From JAAFIP01 sp043721235 (GTDB lineage Bacteria > Pseudomonadota > Gammaproteobacteria > Burkholderiales > Burkholderiaceae_C), in NCBI GenBank assembly GCA_043721235.1, contig JAYSRE010000024.1:1-14807 (forward strand): a stretch of DNA of 14,807 bases, written 5' to 3'. Positions 1 to 6,973 of this stretch are shown piece by piece (within the stretch, counting starts at the first letter, position 1; every line of letters starts with the position of its first letter). The translations under genes and the position numbers were made by a program. Under the pieces are notes generated by a model, which was given only the letters and a program-made list of their open reading frames with translations, searched no databases and was not told the DNA's origin.

Positions 1-756
1 TTTGGCTTTGTTCATGGCCATGACAAAGGTGAGGGTGTACAAAGCGCCACCTGCGGAGTCAAATTCGGCATGGAACTTGGTGAGTTCGTGCACTTTGACA
101 GACGGCACCACCTCCCAGGGGATCACGCAGCCTTGAATGGTGCCTTTGGAAAGTGCATCGGGAATGCCAGGCAGTGGCATGCCCACGGGCGTGGCCCCCA
201 GCGCGGCCATGAGTTTGGTAACTTGGCGCGTGGGCGCGCGCAGTTTTAAGCCTTTAATATCTGCTACAGATTTGACAGGCTTGTCGACCGTATGAATGAC
301 ACCAGGCCCATGCACATGCAACGCCAAAACCTGCACGTCTTTAAATTCGTCCGGTGCCATAGTTTGTACGTATTCCCAATAGGCCTTGGAAGTAGCTTCA
401 GCGTTGGACATCATGAAAGGCAAATCAAAAACATCCACGCGAGGAAAACGCCCTGCGGTGTTGCCCGGCAGTGTCCACACAATATCCACCACGCCGTCGC
501 GGGCCTGGTCGTACAGTTGCACAGGTGTGCCGCCCAATTGCATGGCGGGGTAGGCCTCAAACTTGATACGGCCGCCCGACTCTTTCTCTACTTTGTCCAT
601 CCAAACTTTGTGCATGTTGAGCCAGACGTTAGACTGAGGCGACATGAAGGTGTGAAACTTCAGGGTGACGACCGGTTGCTGCGCAATCGCCGGCAAAACA
701 GCAGTGCCCACTGCGACAGCGATGCTAGACTTGAGAAGTGCCCGACGTTGAACCAT
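1..756 (-). CDS. dctP: TRAP transporter substrate-binding protein DctP (partial, C-terminus beyond left edge)
   Basis: This is the periplasmic ligand-binding subunit of a TRAP transporter. The frame is open from the ATG at 756 to the first base of the window (252 codons, no stop), so the C-terminal part, usually about 70-90 residues, is missing. The N-terminus has a twin-arginine-like start (QRRALLK, residues 3-9), a hydrophobic stretch and an AIAQ cleavage region near residue 26, so export by Tat or Sec is likely. Family hallmarks are GVVDIVWTLPG at about residues 88-98 and KSVADIKGLKLRAPTR at about 161-176. The Arg in LRAPTR matches the conserved carboxylate-binding arginine of DctP proteins. 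A GGAG Shine-Dalgarno (complement of 765-768) lies 8 bases before the start. It is the last visible gene of the gentisate operon, 95 bp after dctM. Its place beside aromatic catabolic enzymes suggests an aromatic acid ligand; that is inference. Confidence 0.9.
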   Translation of the reverse strand, partial: MVQRRALLKSSIAVAVGTAVLPAIAQQPVVTLKFHTFMSPQSNVWLNMHKVWMDKVEKESGGRIKFEAYPAMQLGGTPVQLYDQARDGVVDIVWTLPGNTAGRFPRVDVFDLPFMMSNAEATSKAYWEYVQTMAPDEFKDVQVLALHVHGPGVIHTVDKPVKSVADIKGLKLRAPTRQVTKLMAALGATPVGMPLPGIPDALSKGTIQGCVIPWEVVPSVKVHELTKFHAEFDSAGGALYTLTFVMAMNKAK

Positions 757-851
757 AGCAAAAACTCCAAAATAAGAATGACAAAATGACACTGGCTCCA
801 CCTTAACGCACAGGGCCAGCAAATGTTGAGCGGAAATACCCTTTATTTGCA

Positions 852-2183
852 CTATTGCATAAACCGCAGCACGTACAACGCAATCATCGGGAAAAACAGC
901 AGTAGCAGCGTACGCACGGTGTCGCTGATCAGAAAGGGCAGCACGCCCCGGTAGCTCTCGGCGATCGGTACCGCATCGCCCTTGCCCTTGGTCATGCCGT
1001 TAACCACGTACACGTTCAGCCCCACAGGCGGGGCCAGCATGCCAAAGCCCACGGTCATCAGCACCATGATGCCAAACCAAATGGCGGTGTATTCTTTGCT
1101 CATGCCAAAGTCCAGCGCCATGACCATGGGGAAGAAGATGGGTACGGTCAGCAATATCATCGACAGCTCGTCCATCACAGCGCCCAGCACCACGTACAAC
1201 AGCATAATGCAGGCCACCACCGTGTAGGGGGACAAGCCCCAAGTACCCACCAGCACTGCCAGTTGCGCGGGCACTTGCGTGAGCGCCAGCGCAGCGTTCA
1301 TCAGGTCAGCGCCCAAGAAGATTAAAAAAATCATGGCCGAGCTTTCAGCGGTGGCGTAAAAGCAGTTTTTAAACTTGTCCCAGGTCATTTCGCGCTTCAG
1401 CAATGCGGCAACAAATGTGGCAAATGCGCCCACTGCAGCGCCCTCGGTAGGGGTAAAGAAGCCGCCATAGATACCGCCAAAAACAACCACAAAGATAGCC
1501 GCAATAGGGCCAATGCCCAGCAAGGCGCTGCCCAGGCTGTTTTGGGCTACTTCATCTTTCTCGGGGGCATGCCCGGGCACGATGCGCACATAGATGGCGA
1601 TAGTAAGCATGTAGCCCAGCATGGCAATAATGCCCGGCACCATGGCGGCGGCAAACAGCTTGGCAATGTTTTGCTCGGTCAAAATAGCGTAGATCACCAG
1701 CGGCACGGACGGCGGAATCAAAATGCCCAGCGTGCCGCCTGCGGCCAAGGTGCCGGTGGTCAGGCGGCCTGAGTAGCCGTGCTTGCGCATTTCGTCATAG
1801 GCTACGTTGGTGATGGTGGCCGCTGTGGCCACCGACGAGCCGCAAATAGCCCCAAACGCAGCGCAGGCCAGCACCGCGCCCATGGCCAAGCCGCCTTTAA
1901 ACCGGCCCATTACGCCCGCAGCAAAACTAAACAGCGCCTTGCTGATACCGCCTTGCGTGGCAAAGTGGCCCATTAAGATAAACAGCGGAATCACCGACAG
2001 GTCGTAGCTGGCAAAACGGGCGTAGGCTTGGTTGTTTAAAAAGTTGGCCAATGGTGACCAACCCGCTTGCAGGGTGTAGCCCACTCCGCCTGCGACAAAC
2101 ATACAGGCGGCTATCGGCACGCGCACGGCCATCAACACCAGCATGGTGCCAAAAATCAACAGGGTGAGCTGGATGGCGCTCAT
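852..2183 (-). CDS. dctM: TRAP transporter large permease DctM
   Basis: This is the large membrane subunit of a TRAP transporter, which carries the Na+-coupled translocation path. The 443 residues match the usual DctM length, with about twelve hydrophobic segments. Family motifs are visible: GTLGILIPPS at about residues 150-159 and TPTEGAA at about 244-250, the two re-entrant-loop signatures. The frame stays open upstream to 2300, but I chose the ATG at 2183 because it overlaps the dctQ stop as ATGA (2180-2183), and because the protein then begins directly with the first membrane segment. The 39 extra residues of the longer reading overlap dctQ and look like shadow sequence. It works with the DctQ before it and the DctP after it, most likely importing a substrate of the gentisate pathway. 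Confidence 0.93.
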   Translation of the reverse strand: MSAIQLTLLIFGTMLVLMAVRVPIAACMFVAGGVGYTLQAGWSPLANFLNNQAYARFASYDLSVIPLFILMGHFATQGGISKALFSFAAGVMGRFKGGLAMGAVLACAAFGAICGSSVATAATITNVAYDEMRKHGYSGRLTTGTLAAGGTLGILIPPSVPLVIYAILTEQNIAKLFAAAMVPGIIAMLGYMLTIAIYVRIVPGHAPEKDEVAQNSLGSALLGIGPIAAIFVVVFGGIYGGFFTPTEGAAVGAFATFVAALLKREMTWDKFKNCFYATAESSAMIFLIFLGADLMNAALALTQVPAQLAVLVGTWGLSPYTVVACIMLLYVVLGAVMDELSMILLTVPIFFPMVMALDFGMSKEYTAIWFGIMVLMTVGFGMLAPPVGLNVYVVNGMTKGKGDAVPIAESYRGVLPFLISDTVRTLLLLFFPMIALYVLRFMQ

Positions 2184-2677
2184 ACGGCCAGCTCCGGGTT
2201 GCTCTCTTGGTTGTCGCCTGCAAACCCAAAAACAGTTTGGTGCATTGCGATGCACACGGTCAGCGCCAAAGGCGGCACCATGGCCAGGTACACCACCCAT
2301 TCAGGAAAGCCCAGCATCATGGTGCCGCTTTGGGTGGACCATGCATTAAGGCCGCCCAAGCTGGTGCGCCACGTCATTAATGCCATGATGCAAGCCAACA
2401 CGAACGCACCGAAGCGGTCCAGCATGTCCTGCTGGTGTTGCGCAATGTGGGCGGTAAAGAAGTCCACCATGATGTTGCCGCGCTTGCACTGGCACCATGG
2501 CATAAACAGCGCAATGGCCGCGCCTGCCGCCGCGCCAGAGAGCTCAAAATCACCCACAATGGTTTTGCCAATGGTGTCGCGTCCCACCACACTGATCACT
2601 GTCATCAGCGTGATGAAAATCAGCAGGAGCCCGGCAAGAATGGCGCACCACTTGGCTATTGGTTCTAGTGTTTTCAC
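2180..2677 (-). CDS. dctQ: TRAP transporter small permease DctQ
   Basis: This is the small membrane subunit of the TRAP transporter, 165 residues, with four predicted membrane helices (about residues 10-32, 46-62, 88-104 and 128-150). The segment KRGNIMVDFF at about residues 65-74 corresponds to the conserved K/E-(H/R)-x-x-V-D motif of DctQ. The start codon is GTG (complement of 2675-2677), supported by a GAGGT Shine-Dalgarno (complement of 2683-2687) at 5 bases. Its stop overlaps the dctM start by 4 bases, which suggests translational coupling. The gap of about 110 bp before it, which holds a dispersed repeat and an AT-rich segment, is the only large gap between the enzyme genes and the transporter genes, so the transporter may also have its own promoter. 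Confidence 0.9.
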   Translation of the reverse strand: MKTLEPIAKWCAILAGLLLIFITLMTVISVVGRDTIGKTIVGDFELSGAAAGAAIALFMPWCQCKRGNIMVDFFTAHIAQHQQDMLDRFGAFVLACIMALMTWRTSLGGLNAWSTQSGTMMLGFPEWVVYLAMVPPLALTVCIAMHQTVFGFAGDNQESNPELAV

Positions 2678-2692
2678 AGGTTACCTCGGGGC

Positions 2693-2721
2693 AATATAAA
2701 AATATAACGCTATTATTTAAA
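2693..2721 (-). promoter_or_regulatory. Possible secondary promoter before dctQ
   Basis: In the AT-rich stretch before dctQ the minus strand shows TTTAAA (2716-2721) and TATATT (complement of 2693-2698) separated by exactly 17 bases. They match the sigma-70 boxes at 4 and 5 of 6 positions. The -35 box touches the start of the dispersed repeat copy at 2720. A perfect 6-bp inverted repeat, GCTATT/AATAGC (2709-2714 and 2720-2725), overlaps it. This could drive dctQMP separately from the enzyme genes. It rests on sequence resemblance only. Confidence 0.3.
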
Positions 2722-2762
2722 TAGCTGTTCGTTCAGCATTTCCTTGGGCGATAGGGCTAAAG
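2720..2762 (+). repeat. Dispersed ~42-bp repeat, copy A (intergenic)
   Basis: This copy reads AATAGCT, then TTCAGCATTTCCTTGGG, then a variable GATAGGGCTAAA end. It shares the core ATAGCT..TT..T.CAG..TTTCCTTGGG with copies at 5557-5598 (minus), 13053-13095 (plus) and 13830-13872 (plus). It lies between the fumarylpyruvate hydrolase stop and the dctQ start. By eye it matches the 13053 copy at about 34 of 42 positions. I recall similar short repeats as abundant in Comamonadaceae genomes, but have not checked this. Confidence 0.75.
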
Positions 2763-2768
2763 CAGCGC

Positions 2769-2795
2769 TAAATCACCTAAATCACCTAAAGCACC
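2769..2795. repeat. 9-bp tandem repeat (3 units) over the hydrolase stop codon
   Basis: Three adjacent 9-bp units are TAAATCACC (2769-2777), TAAATCACC (2778-2786) and TAAAGCACC (2787-2795, one mismatch). On the minus strand the unit carries TAG in the hydrolase reading frame, so the gene ends with three in-frame stop codons, each three codons apart. Confidence 0.8.
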
Positions 2796-3481
2796 TTTAC
2801 CGCGATGCTTTGCAGCCCCGTCACGGCGCCCACCATGGTGTCGCCACTGACCACGGCGCCCACGCCTTCAGGTGTGCCGGTGTAAATCAAATCGCCGGGC
2901 TGCAGCTCCCATGCGGCGGACAAATGCTCTATCGTCTCTGCCATGTTCCAAATTAGCTTGCTTACGTTGCTGCGCTGGCGGTCTGCGCCGTTAACTTGTA
3001 CCGATAACTCGGCGTTGACTATATCGCCCGCTTGGGCGGCTGGGGTGATGGGGCCGATCGGTGCAGAATGGTCAAAGGCTTTGCCAATGCACCAAGGGCG
3101 ACCGGCTTTTTTCATCTCGCCTTGCAGGTCGCGTCGCGTCATGTCCAGGCCCACGGCGTAGCCAAAAATATGCGCCATAGCATCGGCAGCCTTGATGTTT
3201 TTGCCGCCCGTGCCTATGCAGGCCACCAGTTCAATCTCGTGGTGGTAGTTTTTGGTCAGGCTTGGGTAGGGCACAGTGGCTGTCTCACCAGCGTTCACCA
3301 CAACCATCGCGTTAGCCGGTTTGAGGAAGAAAAACGGCGGTTCGCGGCCGGTAAAGCCCATTTCTTTGGCGTGCTCTTCGTAGTTGCGGCCCACGCAATA
3401 AATGCGGTTAACGGCAAAGCGCTCTGCGCGGCCCAGCACGGGCACGCTGACGATGGCGGGAGGTGGAAATACATAGCTCAT
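2786..3481 (-). CDS. Fumarylpyruvate hydrolase (FAA hydrolase family)
   Basis: This enzyme likely cleaves fumarylpyruvate to fumarate and pyruvate, the last step of the gentisate pathway. The 231 residues are typical of the short FAH-family hydrolases (NagK type). Visible motifs are YCVGRNYEEHAKEMG (28-42), FFLKPANAMV (51-60), and the divalent-metal ligands Glu82 and Glu84 in HHEIEL and Asp113 in GLDMTRRD. Late motifs are GRPWCIGKAFDHSAPIGP (127-144) and PGDLIYTGTPEGVG (195-208). The ATG at 3481 overlaps the TGA of the gentisate dioxygenase gene by 4 bases, and an A/G-rich stretch just before it can serve as ribosome binding site. FAH-family members also include acylpyruvases and 2-hydroxyhepta-2,4-diene-1,7-dioate isomerases; the gene directly upstream makes fumarylpyruvate the best substrate assignment. 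Confidence 0.9.
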   Translation of the reverse strand: MSYVFPPPAIVSVPVLGRAERFAVNRIYCVGRNYEEHAKEMGFTGREPPFFFLKPANAMVVVNAGETATVPYPSLTKNYHHEIELVACIGTGGKNIKAADAMAHIFGYAVGLDMTRRDLQGEMKKAGRPWCIGKAFDHSAPIGPITPAAQAGDIVNAELSVQVNGADRQRSNVSKLIWNMAETIEHLSAAWELQPGDLIYTGTPEGVGAVVSGDTMVGAVTGLQSIAVKVL

Positions 3482-4557
3482 AAGTCGATTCTTTCTTCTC
3501 GGTGGATGCCCAATGCTTCGTGCACTGGGCGGTCTGAATAGCTAAACAGCACACAGCCTGCGCTGCTGCTCAGTTGCAAAGTGTGCCACGACGGCACCAC
3601 AAAATGGTCGCGTGGGCCAAAGCTAAATTCTGCTGTGCCGTGGTGCGATGTAATGTGTGCTGAGCCTGTGCCCTCCACTACGCTAAAGACTGCGCCGTCG
3701 GTTTGGCGATAGGGCTTGCCGCTAAAATTTTGCGGCAAAAACTGCATAAAAGTACCCATGGTGGGCATAGCCCAGCCGCCCGTCAGCGGGTGGGTGTAGC
3801 GCAGCTTGGTGCCGTCCCACGCGTCTACCGGGGCGGCCCGCGCTAACTGGTGCAGTGCCTCGCGGGTGCGGTTGTAGGGGTAGCTGAAAATGGGGCTGGT
3901 TTTGCCGTAGGGCGACACACCGCGCACGGGGGCCATGTTGTGGCCGTAGCGGGCAAAGCTGCTGCCCTCGGGCGCTTGGATGGGTTGTAACTGAGCGCTG
4001 CCGTTTTCGGCAAATCCTGCGTCAAAAAAACGCAGCATGGGAATGTCCAGGCCATCGAGCCAGACCATGGGGGAGCTGTGCGCCTCCGATTTTTGACCTC
4101 GGCTTACTTCGTAACCATGGTCGTGCCAGGCCATCGATGGTGTGGTAATAAAGTCACCCGGTGCCATGGTGGTGCGCTCGCCATCTACTGCGGTATACGC
4201 CCCCGCGCCTTCCACAATAAAGCGCAGTGCAGACTGGGTATGGCGGTGGCTGGGCGCTACCTCGCCGGGAAGTATCAGCTGCAAGCCTGCGTACAGCGAC
4301 TGTGTAATGCAGCTTTGCCCCTTGAGCGCAGGGTTTTCTAAAATCAGTACCCGGCGAATGGCCTCTTCGGCCGTGATAGCCGCACCTGCGCGCATTAAAA
4401 AAGGCCGTACATCGGCATATTTCCACAGCGCGGCCACACAGGGAGTGGCGGGCTGGGGCGGTACCAGCGCGTGCAGCACCTCCCACAGCGGGGTCAGGTG
4501 CTGTGGGGCCATGTCAGCGTAGAGCTGGGCGCGGTCGGGGTGGTGTGTGGTGGGCAT
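3478..4557 (-). CDS. gtdA: Gentisate 1,2-dioxygenase
   Basis: This is an Fe(II)-dependent ring-cleavage enzyme of the bicupin family, converting gentisate and O2 to maleylpyruvate. The protein has 359 residues, as is usual for the family. The N-terminal PQHLTPLWEVLHALVPPQP (18-36) is characteristic. The first cupin carries the iron site: PSHRHTQSALRFIVEG at 102-117, with His104 and His106, then His145 in MAWHDHG. The second cupin (about 262-340) retains the fold (FSVVEGTGSA, PRDHFVVPSWH) but shows no equally clear iron site, which is normal. I chose the ATG at 4557 because it leaves the usual short lead before the conserved block. The region before it has no clear Shine-Dalgarno and is filled by a 7-bp tandem array. 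The stop overlaps the hydrolase start by 4 bases. Confidence 0.94.
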   Translation of the reverse strand: MPTTHHPDRAQLYADMAPQHLTPLWEVLHALVPPQPATPCVAALWKYADVRPFLMRAGAAITAEEAIRRVLILENPALKGQSCITQSLYAGLQLILPGEVAPSHRHTQSALRFIVEGAGAYTAVDGERTTMAPGDFITTPSMAWHDHGYEVSRGQKSEAHSSPMVWLDGLDIPMLRFFDAGFAENGSAQLQPIQAPEGSSFARYGHNMAPVRGVSPYGKTSPIFSYPYNRTREALHQLARAAPVDAWDGTKLRYTHPLTGGWAMPTMGTFMQFLPQNFSGKPYRQTDGAVFSVVEGTGSAHITSHHGTAEFSFGPRDHFVVPSWHTLQLSSSAGCVLFSYSDRPVHEALGIHREERIDL

Positions 4558-4574
4558 GGTGCGGGTGGGCGGTT

Positions 4575-4615
4575 TGCAGTGTGCAGTGTGCAGTGTGCAG
4601 TGTGCAGTGTGCAGT
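4575..4615. repeat. 7-bp tandem array (TGCAGTG, almost 6 units) before the gentisate dioxygenase gene
   Basis: Five perfect TGCAGTG units span 4575-4609, and a sixth is 6 bases long (4610-4615). The array takes up over half of the 74-bp gap between the Bug gene stop and the dioxygenase start. Read in mRNA sense it is CACTGCA-type and poor in G, so the leader should have little structure. Perfect short tandem units of this kind are prone to changes in copy number by slippage. Confidence 0.95.
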
Positions 4616-4631
4616 TGGGCTAAGTGCTGTG

Positions 4632-5702
4632 CTAGTCTATTTTGATACCGCGCGTGCTGATGATGTTGCCCATAATGCGGGTCTCGGCATCCACCCGGTT
4701 TTGCAGGCCTTCGGGCGACGAGCCCACGGCTTGCCAGCCTTGGTTAAACAGCTTTTGGCGGGTGTCAGCTTCGCGGATGGCTTTGCCCACTTCGGTGGCC
4801 AGCCGGGCTTTGGCAGCGGCCGATAAATTGGCCGGGCCAACCAAAGCTGTCCACACCTCTAGGTTGAAGTCGGCCAAGCCTGCCTCGGCCAGCGAGGGCA
4901 GCTCAGACAGCAGGCTACTGCGCCCACCGGTAACGCCAATGGCCTTGAGCTTGCCTGCGCGCACCTGCGGCATGGCCACGCCGGGTGCCATCAAGGCCAT
5001 TTGCACTTGGCCCCCCAGCATGGCGGTGGCCACTTGGGGGTAGCCGGGGTAGGGCACATGCACAGCCGTAATGCCGTTGACCTTGGTTTTAAGGTATTCC
5101 ATGCCCAAATGGCCCACCGTGCCGTTACCGGGGCTGCCAAAGTTCCACTTGTCTGCACCCGCTTGCGCCGCTTTGAAAAATGCAGAGCCACCAGGCTGAT
5201 CAGGCGTGGTGACCAGCACCAAGGGCGAGGTGGCCAGCAGCGAGAGGTAGCTGAAGTCAGTGGCCGGGTTGTAGGGCAGCTTGCTGTAGAGCATTTTGGC
5301 GGAGGTGAGGTTGCCGTTGATTACCACGCCCAGGGTGTGGTCGTCGGTGGCTTTGGCCACCAAGTCGGCGGCAATGTTGCCCGATGCCCCTGGTTTATTT
5401 TCCACCGTGATCGGCTGGCCCAATGCTTTGGACAAAGGCTCTGCCAAGGTGCGCGCTGCCATGTCTGGCGTGGTACCGCCGGGGAATCCCACCACTATTT
5501 TGAGGGGCTTGGTAGGCCAGGCAGCGGGCAGTTTAGCAGGTGAATTTTTAATGCCATTTTGGCCCCACGCCCAAGGAAATGCTGCACAAGCAGCTATGAA
5601 AACAGTAGTATGCAAGAGTCTATGGGCGGCCAGCATGTCAGTTCCAATCAGCGTTGAACAAAACCCCAAGCGTACCGCAAATACCGACTGCTTTGGATTC
5701 AT
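4632..5702 (-). CDS. Bug/TctC-type periplasmic solute-binding protein
   Basis: This is a member of the tripartite tricarboxylate transporter receptor family (Bug proteins), greatly expanded in Burkholderiales and exported to the periplasm to bind small carboxylates. The Bug signatures are PLKIVVGFPGGTTPDMAART (66-85) and PITVENKPGASGNIAADLVAK (about 97-117); GNGTVGHLGMEY follows later. The 356-residue reading starts at the ATG at 5702, which overlaps the hydroxylase TGA by 4 bases like the other junctions of the operon. A second ATG at 5636 (residue 23) has a GGAA ahead of it and would give a more standard signal peptide, so it is a real alternative. Residues 35-49, the hydrophobic core and cleavage region, are encoded by a copy of a dispersed repeat. 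No TctA/TctB genes are nearby; orphan Bug proteins are common. The ligand is probably an aromatic acid, by context only. Confidence 0.9.
   Translation of the reverse strand: MNPKQSVFAVRLGFCSTLIGTDMLAAHRLLHTTVFIAACAAFPWAWGQNGIKNSPAKLPAAWPTKPLKIVVGFPGGTTPDMAARTLAEPLSKALGQPITVENKPGASGNIAADLVAKATDDHTLGVVINGNLTSAKMLYSKLPYNPATDFSYLSLLATSPLVLVTTPDQPGGSAFFKAAQAGADKWNFGSPGNGTVGHLGMEYLKTKVNGITAVHVPYPGYPQVATAMLGGQVQMALMAPGVAMPQVRAGKLKAIGVTGGRSSLLSELPSLAEAGLADFNLEVWTALVGPANLSAAAKARLATEVGKAIREADTRQKLFNQGWQAVGSSPEGLQNRVDAETRIMGNIISTRGIKID
5557..5598 (-). repeat. Dispersed ~42-bp repeat, copy D (inside the Bug gene, sense strand)
   Basis: On the minus strand this reads ATAGCTGCTTGTGCAGCA and then TTTCCTTGGGCGTGGGGC, followed by CAAAA. 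It matches the consensus of the three plus-strand copies over the whole ~42 bp. It lies fully inside the Bug coding sequence and encodes residues 35-49 (FIAACAAFPWAWGQN), the second half of the signal peptide. It contains a short CTGC-TTGT-GCAG stem shared with copy C. Confidence 0.8.
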
Positions 5703-6964
5703 AGCGCGTCTTTGGGTTGCGCAAACAGCGTATCTACATCAATCCCGTCGTACATCCATTTAAGGCCTGCAAAGCCAGCGCTTTCTTGGCCACTTTGGAA
5801 CAGGCTGTTGCGCAGCGTGCGTGCTGCGCCGCTGGCGTGGTAGATGTCGCCGTACAAGCGCGCTGTCAGTTGCACGCGTGCTGTGCGCAGGTAGCGCGCG
5901 GCTTGGTAAGCTTGAAAAGCCTGTGCAAAGTGGTCTTGACTTTTGCCGTGACCTTGGCCACGGTAATATTCTAGGGCTTTGCCCAGCACTACTGCATCTT
6001 CAATGGCTTGGCCTGCGCCTTGGGCCAGGTACTGCAGCATGGGGTGGGCTGCGTCGCCCAGCAAGGTTACGCGGCCGTCGCTCCAGTTGGCTACGGGCTC
6101 GCGGTCGCACAGCACCCACATTTTCCACACATCTATTTTGGCCAGCAGGGCTTTGACTGTAGGGTGTGCGTCTTTAAAGCGCTCCGTAAGTTCAGCGACA
6201 TCGCCATAGGTGTTCCAACCTTCGTCGTATTTGTCGCTGTGAAATACGGCCACCAAGTTGAACAGCTCGCCCCTGCGCATGGGGTAAGTCACCAGGTGGG
6301 TTTTTTCACCGCCCCATAGTTGCACCTCATCACTCCATAGGTCTGCGGGTACGTCTTGCCTTTGGAGTACGGCGCGGTAGGCAATATGGCCGCTCACACG
6401 CGGTTTGCCGTCGCCTACGATCGCTTGGCGAATGTTGCTCCACAGGCCGTCTGCACCTACTAAAGCGCTGCCTGTCAGCACTTCACCTTCTGCTTCCCCT
6501 TGGTCTTTTGCTAGCTGCACCGTCACGCTGGTGGCATCTTGGGTGTAACTGCCCACCTTGCATCCCGTGCGCAGCGTTACCAGTGGTTCTGCACGGCAAG
6601 CAGCCAGCAGCACATCGTGCAGGTCTTTGCGGTACACCACGCCGTAAGCAAAGCCGCCATAGGCTGCGCGCGCCGCGTCGCCCATGGCTACCCGCACGAC
6701 CTGTTCGCCTGTGCGCACATCGCGCATGCCCATAGCGGGTGGAAAGTAGGCTACGCGGCCCACCTGTTCGCTCAAGCCTAAGTAGGCCAGCATTTTGAAA
6801 ATGTTGGGCCCCAGCTGAATGCCCGCACCAATCTCGCCAAATGCAGGGGCTTGCTCTAGCACAGTCACGGCGTAACCGCTGCGGGCTAGCACCAAGGCTG
6901 CAGCGATGCCGCCGATACCGCCGCCTGCGACCAAAACATGGGGCTGCTTCAAAGAATTTTGCAT
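5699..6964 (-). CDS. FAD-dependent aromatic hydroxylase, probably 3-hydroxybenzoate 6-hydroxylase
   Basis: This is a single-component class A flavoprotein monooxygenase that likely uses NAD(P)H and O2 to turn 3-hydroxybenzoate into gentisate. From the chosen ATG at 6964 it has 421 residues. It shows the dinucleotide-binding GGGIGG (14-19) after a beta strand, the DG motif GADGLWS (170-176), and the FAD-ribityl motif LLGDAAHPMLQYLAQGA (301-317); the MLQYLAQGA version is typical of 3-hydroxybenzoate 6-hydroxylases. The adjacent gentisate dioxygenase and hydrolase support this product. A salicylate hydroxylase making gentisate or catechol is the main alternative. The frame is open up to an ATG at 7006 with a GGGG before it, but those 14 extra residues fall in the putative operator and are unlike the family N-terminus. 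The start at 6964 has no obvious ribosome binding site, so the leader may be very short. Confidence 0.88.
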   Translation of the reverse strand: MQNSLKQPHVLVAGGGIGGIAAALVLARSGYAVTVLEQAPAFGEIGAGIQLGPNIFKMLAYLGLSEQVGRVAYFPPAMGMRDVRTGEQVVRVAMGDAARAAYGGFAYGVVYRKDLHDVLLAACRAEPLVTLRTGCKVGSYTQDATSVTVQLAKDQGEAEGEVLTGSALVGADGLWSNIRQAIVGDGKPRVSGHIAYRAVLQRQDVPADLWSDEVQLWGGEKTHLVTYPMRRGELFNLVAVFHSDKYDEGWNTYGDVAELTERFKDAHPTVKALLAKIDVWKMWVLCDREPVANWSDGRVTLLGDAAHPMLQYLAQGAGQAIEDAVVLGKALEYYRGQGHGKSQDHFAQAFQAYQAARYLRTARVQLTARLYGDIYHASGAARTLRNSLFQSGQESAGFAGLKWMYDGIDVDTLFAQPKDAL

Positions 6965-6973
6965 CACACATAT

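Noticed and set aside
292..789. Plus-strand open frame of 165 codons across the first dctP.
   Set aside because: It is antisense to a clear TRAP receptor gene, has no recognisable family features and a His/Arg-rich shadow composition.
2184..2300. Longer reading of the first dctM with 39 extra N-terminal residues.
   Set aside because: The extension overlaps dctQ, reads as charged shadow sequence, and the ATG at 2183 makes the usual ATGA coupling with dctQ.
4575..4615. CRISPR-like array.
   Set aside because: The units are 7 bp with no spacers; this is a simple tandem repeat and no cas genes are present.
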